Counted from the stretch's first letter, positions 33,022 through 42,071 are shown. The stretch: 64,000 nucleotides of DNA from Ornithoclostridium sp944380285 (GCA_963931165.1 OZ006985.1:992001-1056000); one strand, 5' to 3'. Notes: generated by a model from the sequence alone, not told the origin. Made by a program: numbers and translations.

Positions 33022-34250
33022 ACACGGACAAAAAGACGATCGTCATCCTCTATTCGAAAGGGTTTTACGACACGGTAGCGCTCGATCTGACCGCGCGCCT
33101 TCGCCGCGACTATCCCGACTGCGAAGTCATCGCGATCGACGAGGACAAGTACAGCAACGCGTTTTCGTCGCGCTTTACGCGCTGTCTCTACATCGCGACC
33201 GCACGCGTCGCGCCGTGGCTCAACAGGCTGGCCGTGGCGATCCGCAACAAGCTCGTCCGTCAAAAGATAGACAAGACGGTCGCGCCGTACAGCGCGGCGG
33301 TCAAGGCACAAAACCCCGACTCTTTCGCCGTAAAGACGAGGATACGCTTCCGCAAGGTGGACAACATCCTCACGCGGTTCGATCCCGACATCGTCCTCTG
33401 CTTCACGCCCAAGGCGCACAACAAGGCGATCGAGGCGAAACAGCGCCTCGGCATGAAGGAGACCGCCGTCTACGCGGTCATCACCGACTATGCGCTCAAC
33501 AAGGCGTACATCAACTATCAATCGGACGGCTACTTGGTGCAGAACGACAATGTCAGGGGAGAGCTGCTCGCAAACAACGTCGTCGAGGGCAAGATCCACG
33601 TCGTCGGTATGCCGTTCGACAGCGCGCGCGTGCTCGAATACGACCGCGAAGAGGTCGCCGAGGCGATGGGTATAGACACGTCCGTCCCGACCGTCACGTT
33701 GGACGGCGGCAGATACGGCGTCGCGACGCTCAAAGACGCGTTCGCCGCACTCGCCGACTACTGCGACAGGCTCAACCTCGTCGTGCTCACCGGCGGCAGC
33801 AAGACCATTCTCGACTTTGTCAAGTCGTACGTCAAGTCCAAGGGCATCGACAAGAACGTCTATGTCGTCGAAGAGGTCACCGACATGTGGAAGATCTATG
33901 ACATCACCGACGTGCTCGTCACCGCGCCGACGATCGTCACGATCTATGAGGCGTGCGTCAAAAATATCCCGTGCGTGTTGATCAAACCGATAAATGTGCA
34001 TGACGCCGAGAATGCGGAATACATCGCCGCCGGGCAGCTTGCGCAGCGCGGAGTCAAGGACGAACAGCTGGTCACCGCGGTGCTCGGCTTCCTCAACAAC
34101 AACATGCTCAAACAGGAGTATCTCTACAATCAACGCAAATTTTACGACAGGGCGGCGATGGGCGCGATGTGCAAGCTGATCCACGACGGAGCGGCGTCGA
34201 TATATGCGCTCAAACATCCCGCGATCGAACAGACGGAGGACGAACAATGA
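33018..34250 (+). CDS. MGDG synthase/UgtP-like glycosyltransferase
   Basis: The 410-residue protein is a GT28-type glycosyltransferase of the MurG/monogalactosyldiacylglycerol-synthase class. It has an N-terminal domain starting KKTIVILYSKGFYDTVALDL and DIVLCFTPKAHNKA. A C-terminal nucleotide-sugar domain has LNLVVLTGGSKTILDFV, VYVVEEVTDMWKIYDITDVLVTAPTIVTIYEA and IPCVLIKPINVHDAENAEY. Relatives add glucose or galactose to diacylglycerol for membrane glycolipids and lipoteichoic acid anchors. GalU in this window could provide UDP-glucose. It is encoded within the rnj operon with 4-nt overlaps at both ends. The acceptor is inferred. Confidence 0.8.
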   Translation: MNTDKKTIVILYSKGFYDTVALDLTARLRRDYPDCEVIAIDEDKYSNAFSSRFTRCLYIATARVAPWLNRLAVAIRNKLVRQKIDKTVAPYSAAVKAQNPDSFAVKTRIRFRKVDNILTRFDPDIVLCFTPKAHNKAIEAKQRLGMKETAVYAVITDYALNKAYINYQSDGYLVQNDNVRGELLANNVVEGKIHVVGMPFDSARVLEYDREEVAEAMGIDTSVPTVTLDGGRYGVATLKDAFAALADYCDRLNLVVLTGGSKTILDFVKSYVKSKGIDKNVYVVEEVTDMWKIYDITDVLVTAPTIVTIYEACVKNIPCVLIKPINVHDAENAEYIAAGQLAQRGVKDEQLVTAVLGFLNNNMLKQEYLYNQRKFYDRAAMGAMCKLIHDGAASIYALKHPAIEQTEDEQ

Positions 34251-34741
34251 AGGCGATCATCAAGCTCAAAGACGGCTCGCAAATGACTGCGGAGCTGTAT
34301 GAGGATGTCGCGCCGATCTCGGTGCGCAACTTTGTCAAGTTGGCAAAGAGCGGCTTTTACGACGGGCTGATCTTTCACCGCGTCATCCCCGGATTTATGA
34401 TCCAGGGCGGCGGCATGTACGAGGATCTGCGCCCCAAAAAAGCGGACTGCATCAAGGGCGAGTTCGCCGCCAACGGCGTGAACAATCCCGTCAAGCACAC
34501 CTTGGGCGTGCTGTCGATGGCGCGCGCGATGGACCCCGACAGCGGGAGTTCGCAATTTTTCGTCTGCGTCGAGGATTGTCCGCATTTGGACGGCGCGTAT
34601 GCGGCGTTCGGCAAGCTGTGCGACAAGGCGAGCGAGGACGTCGCGGTCGCGATCTCCAATGTGCGCACGACGCGCCGCGGTTGGTTCGACGACGTGCCCG
34701 CGAGCCCCGTCGTCATCGATACGATCGAGATAGAGGACTAA
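34247..34741 (+). CDS. Peptidyl-prolyl cis-trans isomerase, cyclophilin type
   Basis: This 164-residue cytosolic cyclophilin catalyses proline isomerisation during folding. Visible motifs are DVAPISVRNFVKLAKSGFYDGLIFHRVIPGFMIQGGG, with the catalytic Arg in FHRVIP, then LSMARAMDPDSGSSQFFVCVED and LDGAYAAFGKL. The tryptophan that gives tight cyclosporin binding in human CypA is not apparent. It has no signal peptide. It is the last gene of the rnj operon, overlapping the previous gene by 4 nt, and is followed by a terminator. Confidence 0.95.
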   Translation: MKAIIKLKDGSQMTAELYEDVAPISVRNFVKLAKSGFYDGLIFHRVIPGFMIQGGGMYEDLRPKKADCIKGEFAANGVNNPVKHTLGVLSMARAMDPDSGSSQFFVCVEDCPHLDGAYAAFGKLCDKASEDVAVAISNVRTTRRGWFDDVPASPVVIDTIEIED

Positions 34742-34755
34742 AAAACAGTCGTTTT

Positions 34756-34794
34756 GCGGCATACTACCGGTATGGAGTATGCCGCCGTTTTTTT
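34756..34794 (+). terminator. Terminator of the rnj operon
   Basis: A perfect 9-bp stem GCGGCATAC / GTATGCCGC with a 12-nt loop, then CG and seven T. It overlaps the first codons of the next predicted gene. Confidence 0.88.
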
Positions 34795-35365
34795 GCTCTT
34801 TTCGCATTTGGTATATTGCGCTATGCGCGGGATCGCGCAGGGCAGACTGCCGCGTTCCGCCGCGCCGGCGGCGGCGCTCGCGCTGTCCATGTGCGTGCCG
34901 GCGGGCAGGGTATGCGCGTCCTTTTTCGTCGCGGCGGCGGTCGGGATATGCGAGTCGGCTGCTTCGCGTTCGGTCATCGCGCTTCTCGATGCTGCGGCGT
35001 GCGGGTGCGTGTTCGCGCTTGCCGGAGAGGCGGCGTTCGGCTATTCGTCGCTCGCCGCGCTCTCGCTGTCGCTCGTCTTGTCCGCGGCGTTCGCAACGAG
35101 GGGCGCCGACATCGTCTGCGGCGTGACCATAGGCAGCGTTATCGCGGACATGTATTCGCTTTTTGCGTCGAAGAGCGGCTTTTTGCGCTGTACGGCGATG
35201 GGGATGCACACCGCGTACTATTTGATTTTTGCGGCGGTCGCCGCGGCGATCTTCGACTCGATCGCTCGCGCCCGACGCCCGTCGCAGACGCTCGAACTTA
35301 CGGATTTTTGCTCCTCTCCCGCGCGTGCGGGCGGGGCGCTCTTGCCCGGTCGCGTACGCGTGTGA
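34772..35365 (+). CDS. Predicted membrane protein, unknown function
   Basis: The 197-residue frame is not recognised. It is Ala/Ser-rich with about five hydrophobic segments and ends in a polar Arg-rich tail. Evidence that it is real: there is no competing frame across 600 bases, the hydrophobic pattern is periodic, and charged residues fall between segments (for example ATRGADIVCGVTIGSVIADM). Against it: the ATG has no Shine-Dalgarno and lies inside the loop of the preceding terminator, with the T-run coding for part of VFLLF. Either it is expressed by read-through, or it begins further in, or it is a decaying gene. Confidence 0.5.
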   Translation: MEYAAVFLLFSHLVYCAMRGIAQGRLPRSAAPAAALALSMCVPAGRVCASFFVAAAVGICESAASRSVIALLDAAACGCVFALAGEAAFGYSSLAALSLSLVLSAAFATRGADIVCGVTIGSVIADMYSLFASKSGFLRCTAMGMHTAYYLIFAAVAAAIFDSIARARRPSQTLELTDFCSSPARAGGALLPGRVRV

Positions 35366-35398
35366 AGGCGCGCCTGCGCGTTTTGTGGTGTTTATCGC

Positions 35399-35427
35399 TT
35401 TACTTTGTGAGCGGAATAATGTATAAT
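35399..35427 (+). promoter_or_regulatory. der promoter
   Basis: TTTACT (35399-35404), a 17-nt spacer and TATAAT (35422-35427), about 20 nt before the der ATG. Confidence 0.82.
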
Positions 35428-35447
35428 TGCGGTGCAAAGGAGGACAT

Positions 35448-36773
35448 ATGAACGCAAGACCGCTCGTCGCCGTCGTCGGCAGACCCAATGTGGGCAAGTC
35501 GACCCTGTTCAACAAGCTTGTAGGCAAGCGCGTCTCCATCGTCGAGGACGTGGAGGGCGTGACCCGCGACAGGCTCTATTGCGATACCGATTGGTGCGGC
35601 AAGGCGTTCACGCTGATCGACACCGGCGGTCTCGACGTGCGCAGCGACGACGAGATGCTCTCGCACATCCGCGAACAGGCGAAGGTCGCGGTCGACGTCG
35701 CCGACTGCATATTGTTCGTCGTCGACGGCAGGGCGGGCGTGACCTCCAACGACCGCGAGGTAGCGTCGTTTTTGCGCCGCAGCGGCAAGCCTATCGTGCT
35801 CGCCGTCAACAAGCTGGACAACAACGAGGTCGACAAGACCTACGATTTTTACGAGCTGGGCATAGGCGAGCCTTTCGCCGTCTCCGCCGTTCAAGGCAAG
35901 GGGCTCGGGGATCTGCTCGACGCGGTGACCGAACATCTGCCGGAGTTCGACGGCGAGGGGGAAGACGACGTGCTCGACATCGCGATCGTCGGCAAGCCCA
36001 ACGCCGGCAAGTCCTCTTTGACCAACAAGATCTTGGGTTACGACCGCGTGATCGTCAGCAACATCGCCGGCACGACGCGCGACGCGATCGACACTCCGTT
36101 CGAGAGGGACGGGGTCAGATACAATCTCATAGACACCGCCGGCATTCGCAAGAAGTCGAGCGTGGACAGGGGCGTGGAGCAATACAGCGTGTTGCGCGCG
36201 CTCGCCGCAGTCAGGCGCGCGGACGTGGTCTTCGTCGTCATCGACAGCGCGGACGGGGTGACCGAGCAGGATGTCAAGATCTGCGGCTACGTCCACGAGC
36301 AGGGCAAGCCGTCCGTAATCGTGATGAACAAGTGGGACGCGGTCGAAAAGGATACGCACACCTCCGCGATCATGACCAAACAGCTGGCGGCACAGCTCAA
36401 ATTCATGGACTATTTCGTCGCCGTCTACGTCTCGGCGATGACCGGACAGAGGGTGGAGAAGCTGCTCGCCGAGGCGCGCAACGTCTACGAACAGGCGAGC
36501 CGCCGCGTCACCACGTCCGTGCTCAACGACGTCGTGCGCGACGCGATCCTCGCGGTCGAGCCGCCGTCGGACAACGGCAGGAGACTCAAGGTGCTGTACG
36601 CGACGCAAAGCGACGTATGTCCGCCGACGTTCGTCTTCTTCGTCAATGACGAAAAGCTGGTGCATTTCAGCTATCGCAGGTATTTGGAGAACTCGCTCCG
36701 CAAGGCGTTCGAGTTCCGCGGCACGCCGATAAGATTGGTGTTCCGCAACCGCCGCGACGACTTCGCAGAATAG
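35448..36773 (+). CDS. der: Ribosome biogenesis GTPase Der (EngA)
   Basis: Der matures the 50S subunit. The 441-residue protein has its diagnostic two tandem GTPase domains: GRPNVGKSTLFNKLVG with DTGG and NKLD in the first, GKPNAGKSSLTNKILG with DTAGIRKKS and NKWD in the second. A C-terminal KH-like domain that binds rRNA follows (VCPPTFVFFVNDEKLVHFSYRRYLEN). ATG 35448 follows AAAGGAGG. It stands under its own promoter and may head a transcript that continues into the aminotransferase, phosphodiesterase and hydrogenase genes, since no terminator is seen after it. Confidence 0.97.
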   Translation: MNARPLVAVVGRPNVGKSTLFNKLVGKRVSIVEDVEGVTRDRLYCDTDWCGKAFTLIDTGGLDVRSDDEMLSHIREQAKVAVDVADCILFVVDGRAGVTSNDREVASFLRRSGKPIVLAVNKLDNNEVDKTYDFYELGIGEPFAVSAVQGKGLGDLLDAVTEHLPEFDGEGEDDVLDIAIVGKPNAGKSSLTNKILGYDRVIVSNIAGTTRDAIDTPFERDGVRYNLIDTAGIRKKSSVDRGVEQYSVLRALAAVRRADVVFVVIDSADGVTEQDVKICGYVHEQGKPSVIVMNKWDAVEKDTHTSAIMTKQLAAQLKFMDYFVAVYVSAMTGQRVEKLLAEARNVYEQASRRVTTSVLNDVVRDAILAVEPPSDNGRRLKVLYATQSDVCPPTFVFFVNDEKLVHFSYRRYLENSLRKAFEFRGTPIRLVFRNRRDDFAE

Positions 36774-36781
36774 CGAACATC

Positions 36782-36802
36782 GACACGGGCACGCAAAATC
36801 AC
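36782..36802 (+). repeat. Short dispersed repeat, copy C
   Basis: GACACGGGCACGCAAAATCAC lies 8 nt after the der stop codon, in the 57-nt gap before the aminotransferase gene. Confidence 0.6.
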
Positions 36803-36830
36803 AGATAAAAGTTTTGTCAGGAGATAAAAT

Positions 36831-38099
36831 ATGAAGTACGCAGAACTCACCAAAGAACAGCTTGAGGCGTTGCACGAGACTCATCTCAAAGAGTACGAAG
36901 AAGTTGCCGCCAAGGGCTACAAGGTCGACATCGCGCGCGGCAAGCCCTGCTTTGAGCAGGCTCAGATCGCGTTCGGCATGCTCGAAGAGCCGCGTCCGGA
37001 AGAATTCCCCAAGTCCGTCTTCAACTACGGCGGTCTTGAGGGCGTCCCCGAGATGCGCAAGTTGTTCGCCGAGATCCTCGGGCTCGACCCCTCCGAGGTC
37101 TTTGTCGGCGGCAACAGCTCGCTCAATTTGATGTACGACACCATCCAGAGGGGTATGCAGTTCGGCTTCGGCGGCTGCGAGCCGTGGGGCAAGTCCAAGA
37201 TCAAGTTCATCTGTCCCGTTCCGGGGTATGACCGCCATTTCGCGATCACCGAGCACTTCGGCATCGAGATGATCAACGTGCCGTTGACCGGCGAAGGACC
37301 CAATATGGATCTGGTCGAGAACTATGTCGCGAACGACCCGTCGATCAAGGGCATTTGGTGTGTGCCCAAGTATTCCAACCCGACCGGAGAGATCTATTCC
37401 GACCGCGTCGTCGAAAGGCTCGCGACGATGCCCGTCGCCGCCAAGGACTTCCGCATCTTCTGGGACAACGCCTATTGCGTGCACGAGCTGACCGACACTC
37501 CGGGCAAGCTCGCCAACATCATGGCATATGCGAAGAAGGCGGGCACACAAGACCGCGTGTTCGAATTCTCTTCGACGTCCAAGATCACCTTTGCGGGCGG
37601 CGGCGTCGCGTGCATGGGCATGAGCGAGGCGAATCTCAAAGAGGCGCTGTCGCACATCGCATTCCAGACGATCGGCTACGACAAGATCAATCAATACAGA
37701 CATTTCGTCTATCTCAGGTCCCCCGAGCACATCGCCGAGATCATGGACAAACAGCGCGCTATCATCGCGCCCAAGTTCAGGGCGATCGTCGACGCACTCG
37801 AGCGCAGCTTCGGCGACGACTGCGACATCGCAAAGTGGACGGATCCCAAGGGCGGCTACTTCATCAGTCTCGACGTGCTTGACGGCTGCGCGCGCGAAGT
37901 TGCGAAGCTCTGCAAGGCGGCGGGGCTGACGCTGACATGCGCAGGCGCTACCTATCCGTACGGCAGGGACGACGCCGACCGCAATCTGCGCATCGCGCCG
38001 ACATTCACCAATGCCGACGATCTGCCGGCGGCGATCGAGATCTTGATCGCCAGCGTCAAGTTGGCTTGCACCGCAAAGCTCGCGGAGGAGAAGAAATGA
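36831..38099 (+). CDS. PLP-dependent aminotransferase (aspartate aminotransferase-like, class I subgroup)
   Basis: The 422-residue protein is a fold-type I aminotransferase. It has an N-terminal substrate region KGYKVDIARGKPCFEQAQ, VFVGGNSSLNLMYDTIQRG, the PLP-phosphate and Asp region FRIFWDNAYCVHEL, and the PLP lysine in FEFSSTSKITFAGGGVACMG. The RGKP motif and the length fit the less common aspartate aminotransferase group found in Corynebacterium and many Clostridia. It would interconvert aspartate and oxaloacetate, linking pckG products to amino acids. AGGAG lies before the ATG. It overlaps the phosphodiesterase gene by 4 nt. Confidence 0.88.
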   Translation: MKYAELTKEQLEALHETHLKEYEEVAAKGYKVDIARGKPCFEQAQIAFGMLEEPRPEEFPKSVFNYGGLEGVPEMRKLFAEILGLDPSEVFVGGNSSLNLMYDTIQRGMQFGFGGCEPWGKSKIKFICPVPGYDRHFAITEHFGIEMINVPLTGEGPNMDLVENYVANDPSIKGIWCVPKYSNPTGEIYSDRVVERLATMPVAAKDFRIFWDNAYCVHELTDTPGKLANIMAYAKKAGTQDRVFEFSSTSKITFAGGGVACMGMSEANLKEALSHIAFQTIGYDKINQYRHFVYLRSPEHIAEIMDKQRAIIAPKFRAIVDALERSFGDDCDIAKWTDPKGGYFISLDVLDGCAREVAKLCKAAGLTLTCAGATYPYGRDDADRNLRIAPTFTNADDLPAAIEILIASVKLACTAKLAEEKK

Positions 38100-38641
38100 G
38101 GCTGCTCGTCGCGTCCGACATCCACGGCTCGGCGTTTTGGACGCGCCGTCTGCTGCAGGTCGCCGAAGAGGAAAAGGCCGACCAGATCGCGCTGCTCGGC
38201 GACGTGTTCTATCACGGTCCGCGCAATCCGCTGCCGGACGAGTACGCACCGCTCGAGGTCGCGAAGATGCTCGATACGGTCAAGGACAGGCTGATCGTCG
38301 TCAAGGGCAATTGCGACAGCGAAGTCGACGCGATGGTCGCGCCGTTCGAGTTCGTCGACATCGCGCAGATCTATGCGGACGGCGTCAAAATGACGCTTAC
38401 GCACGGGCATGTGTTCAACAAGGACGCGCTGCCCAAGAACGCCGGCGACGTGCTGTTGTACGGACACTTCCATACGGGGTTTGCATTCAAAAAGGACGGG
38501 ATGGTCATCGCCAATCCCGGTTCGGTGTCTCTGCCCAAAGAGGGCACCGCTCACAGCTACATCATCATCGAAAACGGTGAGGTCCTGCTCAAAGATCTCA
38601 AGGACCGCCGCATAATAGAGAAAGAGGTCGCAAAACAATGA
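38096..38641 (+). CDS. yfcE: YfcE-type metallophosphodiesterase
   Basis: The 181-residue calcineurin-like phosphoesterase has the five metal motifs: ASDIHGS, LLGDVFYHGPRN, VVKGNCDSEVDA, LTHGHVF and YGHFHTGFAF, followed by ANPGSVSLPKEG. This matches the YfcE group, which cleaves small phosphodiesters in vitro and has no firm physiological substrate. It overlaps the genes on both sides by 4 nt (ATGA), so it is translated together with the aminotransferase and the hydrogenase. The neighbours do not point to a shared pathway. Confidence 0.92.
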   Translation: MRLLVASDIHGSAFWTRRLLQVAEEEKADQIALLGDVFYHGPRNPLPDEYAPLEVAKMLDTVKDRLIVVKGNCDSEVDAMVAPFEFVDIAQIYADGVKMTLTHGHVFNKDALPKNAGDVLLYGHFHTGFAFKKDGMVIANPGSVSLPKEGTAHSYIIIENGEVLLKDLKDRRIIEKEVAKQ

Positions 38642-40092
38642 AGATTTTCGATACAAGAGTTCAAGAGCTCAAATACGACGTGCTCCGCGAGGTCATCAAG
38701 GCGGCGGACAAAGGGGACATGAGCAACATCTACATCGACATCCCCAAACTCATTTCGCCGGGACCCAAGCCGACGATGCGCTGCTGCATCTACAAGGAAC
38801 GCGCGATCGTCCAAGAGCGCATCAAGATGGCGCTCGGCGGCGACAAGAGCAATCCCAACAGCGTCGAGGTCATCGACGCGGCGTGCGACGCATGCCCGAT
38901 CGAGGGTATGTACATCACGCCGGCGTGCCGAGGCTGCATCGTTCACAAGTGTCAGCGCGCCTGCCCCAAGAACGCGATCACGATCGTCAACAACAAGCCG
39001 GTCATCGACAAGGAGAAATGCGTCGAGTGCGGCAGATGCGCCAAGGCTTGCCCGTACAGCGCGATCATCGAACAGCGCAGACCGTGCGTCCGCAGCTGCA
39101 AGGTGGGAGCGATCAAGATGGACGAGAACAAGAAGGCGGTCATCGACAACGACAAGTGCGTCTCCTGCGGCGCATGCGTCTATCAATGCCCGTTCGGCGC
39201 GATCGTCGACAAGTCGTTCATCATGGACGCGCTCGACATCATGAAGAAGTCCGAGAACAACACCAAGTATCACGTCTATGCGATCGTCGCTCCGTCCATC
39301 GCGAGCCAATTCACCGGCGTGCCGCTCCCCAAGGTCGCGAGCGGGTTGAAGATGCTCGGCTTTTATGACATCGCCGAGGCGGCGATGGGCGCGGACGTCA
39401 CCCTTTGGCACGAGGCGAAGGAGTTCAAGGAGAGGGGCATTTTGACCACTTCCTGCTGTCCGTCGTTCGTGATGTTCATCGAGAAGAACTTCCCCGAATT
39501 GACCAAGTACATCTCGTCGTCCGTCTCGCCGATGGTCGAAACGGCGTTCATCATCAAGCGCGAGGATCCGACCGCGAAGTGCATCTTCATCGGACCTTGC
39601 ACCAGCAAGAAACTCGAGTATCGCATGCCCAAGACAAAGGGCGGCATCGACTGCGTGCTGTCGTTCGAGGAGTTGCAGGCGTTCTTCGACGCGCGCGATA
39701 TCGATCTTCAATCGCTCGAAGATTGCCCGATCGACGAGGCGTCCTATTACGGCCGCATCTTCGCCAAGTCGGGCGGCATAACACAGGGCGTCGTCAACGT
39801 CGCGAAGTCGATGGGCGTGGACAATCTCAAACCCATCTCGATGAGCGGTCTCGAAGAGTGCAAGATCAATTTGCTCAAACTCAAATTGGGCAGAGCGGCG
39901 GAGAACTTCTTCGAGGGCATGGCGTGCGAGGGCGGCTGCCTCAACGGCGCGCTCAGCCTGCACCACGAGCAGCGCTGCGTCGTCGACATCGACAAATACG
40001 GCAACGCCGCGTCCAACAAGGACATCGAAAGCAGCGTCAAGAGATACGAACACAGTCTCGAGGCGGGCAAAGACAACGGCGTAAATCTGTGA
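38638..40092 (+). CDS. [FeFe] hydrogenase, monomeric group B type
   Basis: The 484-residue protein has N-terminal ferredoxin-like cysteine clusters (CRGCIVHKCQRACP, CVECGRCAKACP, CVSCGACVYQCP), then the H-cluster domain. Its motifs are L1 TSCCPSF (about residue 270), L2 GPCTSKK and L3 EGMACEGGCLNG, carrying the four cysteines that hold the [4Fe-4S] part and the bridging Cys. The L2 Gly-Pro form and the TSCCPSF form fit group B hydrogenases of gut Clostridia rather than the classic group A CpI type. It should exchange electrons between ferredoxin and protons in the cytosol. The maturation genes hydEFG are not in the window. It overlaps yfcE by 4 nt. Confidence 0.92.
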   Translation: MKIFDTRVQELKYDVLREVIKAADKGDMSNIYIDIPKLISPGPKPTMRCCIYKERAIVQERIKMALGGDKSNPNSVEVIDAACDACPIEGMYITPACRGCIVHKCQRACPKNAITIVNNKPVIDKEKCVECGRCAKACPYSAIIEQRRPCVRSCKVGAIKMDENKKAVIDNDKCVSCGACVYQCPFGAIVDKSFIMDALDIMKKSENNTKYHVYAIVAPSIASQFTGVPLPKVASGLKMLGFYDIAEAAMGADVTLWHEAKEFKERGILTTSCCPSFVMFIEKNFPELTKYISSSVSPMVETAFIIKREDPTAKCIFIGPCTSKKLEYRMPKTKGGIDCVLSFEELQAFFDARDIDLQSLEDCPIDEASYYGRIFAKSGGITQGVVNVAKSMGVDNLKPISMSGLEECKINLLKLKLGRAAENFFEGMACEGGCLNGALSLHHEQRCVVDIDKYGNAASNKDIESSVKRYEHSLEAGKDNGVNL

Positions 40093-40153
40093 CAAGACAT
40101 CGCCTCGCCGAGTCCGTTTCCGGGCTCGGCGGGGCTCAACTGCGGAGAGAGAA

Positions 40154-40405
40154 ATGACAGAATACACTTTTGACACACAATTGCTCATCGACGGAGAGGA
40201 ACTCGACGCCGACGAGATCAAGGCGTACATCGAGACGCACATCAAGGGCGATTGCCTGCTCGTCGTCGGCGACGACGAGTTGATCAAGATCCACTACCAC
40301 ACGGACACGCCGTGGAAGGTGCTGGAATATTGTTCCGATCTCGGCGACATATACGACGTCGTCGTCGAGAACATGGTGCGGCAGGAGAACGGGCTCAAAG
40401 GCTGA
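40154..40405 (+). CDS. Stand-alone FakA/DAK-phosphatase-like small domain protein
   Basis: The 83-residue protein matches one internal domain of the fatty acid kinase FakA (YloV): CLLVVGDDELIKIHYHTDTPWKVLEYCSDLGDIYDVVVENM corresponds to the VVVGDDDLIKVHVHTNDPGKVLEYALKYGE...IKIDNM region. The kinase (DhaL) domain and the rest of FakA are absent. HYHTD carries the conserved histidine pair. It has a GGAGAG Shine-Dalgarno and lies 61 nt after the hydrogenase, followed by a terminator, so it is probably the last gene of that operon. Its function alone is unknown; the position suggests a partner of the hydrogenase. Confidence 0.8.
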   Translation: MTEYTFDTQLLIDGEELDADEIKAYIETHIKGDCLLVVGDDELIKIHYHTDTPWKVLEYCSDLGDIYDVVVENMVRQENGLKG

Positions 40406-40411
40406 ATCCAA

Positions 40412-40452
40412 GCGGCAAAACGGCGGCTTCGCGAAGGCGGAGCCGTTTTTTG
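40412..40452 (+). terminator. Terminator after the hydrogenase operon
   Basis: An AAAACGGC / GCCGTTTT outer stem encloses the palindrome CTTCGCGAAG; a T-run follows. Confidence 0.82.
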
Positions 40453-40531
40453 TTGCCGCAATATCCGTCCGCTCCGGCATATTCGCGGCGGCGGCGAATA
40501 TCATATATCGAACAAAGCCCCGGAGGTAACC

Positions 40532-42010
40532 ATGCAGCAATTCGATTTATACAAGGACATCGCCGAGAGGACGGGCGGCGACATCTATATAGGAGTGGTC
40601 GGACCCGTGAGGACGGGCAAGTCGACCTTCATCAAGAAGTTTGCCGAACTTGCGCTCATCGCCAACATCGAGGACGAACATCGCCGCAAACGCGTCACGG
40701 ACGAGCTGCCGCAATCGGCGGACGGAAAGGCGGTCATGACCACTCAGCCCAAGTTCGTCCCCGACGGCGGCGAGACGATCGATCTCGGCGACGGCAAAAA
40801 GGCGAACGTCAGGCTGATCGACTGCGTCGGATATATGATCCCGTCTGCGGCGTCGGCGGACGGCGACGGCAAGACGCGGATGGTCGATACGCCGTGGAGC
40901 GAAGAAAAGATGCCCTTTGACGAGGCGGCGGAGACGGGTACGCGCAAGGTGATCCGCGATCACTCGACGATCGGGATCTTGGTGACCAGCGACGGAAGCG
41001 TCACCGACGCGCCGCGCGCCGAATATGTCGACGCCGAACGCCGCGTGGCGGCGGAACTCGCCGCGATAGGCAAGCCGTACGTCATCGTGCTCAACACGCG
41101 TCACGAACGCGACGCCGAGACCAAAAAGCTCGCCGAGGCGATGCGCGGCGTCTACAACGTGCCTGTCATCGTCCAAAACGTCGCGCATATGGACAGAGAC
41201 GCGCTCGTCGCGATCATCGAGTGCGTGCTCGGCGCGTTCCCGATCGAATCGGTCGGAGCGAAGCTGCCCGATTGGCTGAGGGCGCTGCCCGCGGACGATC
41301 CGATCATTGCCGACATCACTGCGCGCGTCGCCGGATATGCGGCAAAGGCGAACGTGATGGCGGATTACGGCGTCTTTTCGTCCATGTTCGACGACAGCGG
41401 CGACATAGAAAAGCTGTCGGGCATAGAGGCGGACTACGCAAAGGGAAGGATAGTGCTCGACGTGTGCCCCAAAAAGGACTTGTTCTACCGCGTGCTGTCG
41501 CGCCAATGCGGAGTGGACATAGGCGACGAATTCAAGCTGGTCGGTGCGATCCGCGAGATGAGCGAGGCGAAGCGCCGTTACGACAAGCTCGCCGCGGCGA
41601 TCGAGGACGCTGACAACTACGGCTACGGCGTGACCGCGCCCGAACTCGAAGATATGGAGTTTGAGCGTCCCGAGATCATCCACAAGGGCTCGCGGTTCGG
41701 GATCAAGATGAGGGCGAGCGCGCCGTCATACCACATTCTCAAAGTCGACGTCGAGACAGAGGTCAATCCCATTCTCGGCACCGAGGCGCAGGACGAGGAC
41801 ATGGTCAAGGATTGGCTGGACACGTTCGGGGACGACACCGAGGGGATATGGCAGACCAACATGCTCGGCAAGTCGCTCAATGTGCTTGCGCGCGACGGCT
41901 TGACCGGCAAGCTGTCGTCGATGCCCGAAGAGGCGAGAGCGAAGCTGCGCAAGACAGTGACGCGAATCGTCAACGAAGGCAGGGGCGGAGTGCTGTGCAT
42001 ACTGCTGTGA
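40532..42010 (+). CDS. spoIVA: Stage IV sporulation protein A
   Basis: SpoIVA is the ATPase that polymerises around the forespore and forms the base layer of the spore coat. The 492-residue protein starts MQQFDLYKDIAERTGGDIYI and has the Walker A loop GVVGPVRTGKSTFIKKF. The characteristic MTTQPKFVP and RLIDCVGYMIPSA follow, then DHSTIGILVTSDGS, a long middle domain, and the conserved C-terminal end EGRGGVLCILL. It is found only in endospore formers, so the host is or recently was a sporulator. CCCCGGAGG precedes the start. Expression is expected from a mother-cell sigma-E promoter, which I could not delimit in the 126-nt gap. Confidence 0.98.
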   Translation: MQQFDLYKDIAERTGGDIYIGVVGPVRTGKSTFIKKFAELALIANIEDEHRRKRVTDELPQSADGKAVMTTQPKFVPDGGETIDLGDGKKANVRLIDCVGYMIPSAASADGDGKTRMVDTPWSEEKMPFDEAAETGTRKVIRDHSTIGILVTSDGSVTDAPRAEYVDAERRVAAELAAIGKPYVIVLNTRHERDAETKKLAEAMRGVYNVPVIVQNVAHMDRDALVAIIECVLGAFPIESVGAKLPDWLRALPADDPIIADITARVAGYAAKANVMADYGVFSSMFDDSGDIEKLSGIEADYAKGRIVLDVCPKKDLFYRVLSRQCGVDIGDEFKLVGAIREMSEAKRRYDKLAAAIEDADNYGYGVTAPELEDMEFERPEIIHKGSRFGIKMRASAPSYHILKVDVETEVNPILGTEAQDEDMVKDWLDTFGDDTEGIWQTNMLGKSLNVLARDGLTGKLSSMPEEARAKLRKTVTRIVNEGRGGVLCILL

Positions 42011-42031
42011 TCGCGGTACTGTTATCGGCAT

Positions 42032-42067
42032 AAATAATTGATACTAATCGAAAATAATTGATACTAA
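42032..42067 (+). repeat. Two-copy tandem repeat after spoIVA
   Basis: AAATAATTGATACTAA occurs at 42032-42047 and again at 42052-42067, a 16-nt exact repeat with 20-nt period, AT-rich in a GC-rich setting. It lies between the spoIVA stop and its terminator. Confidence 0.8.
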
Positions 42068-42071
42068 CAAT

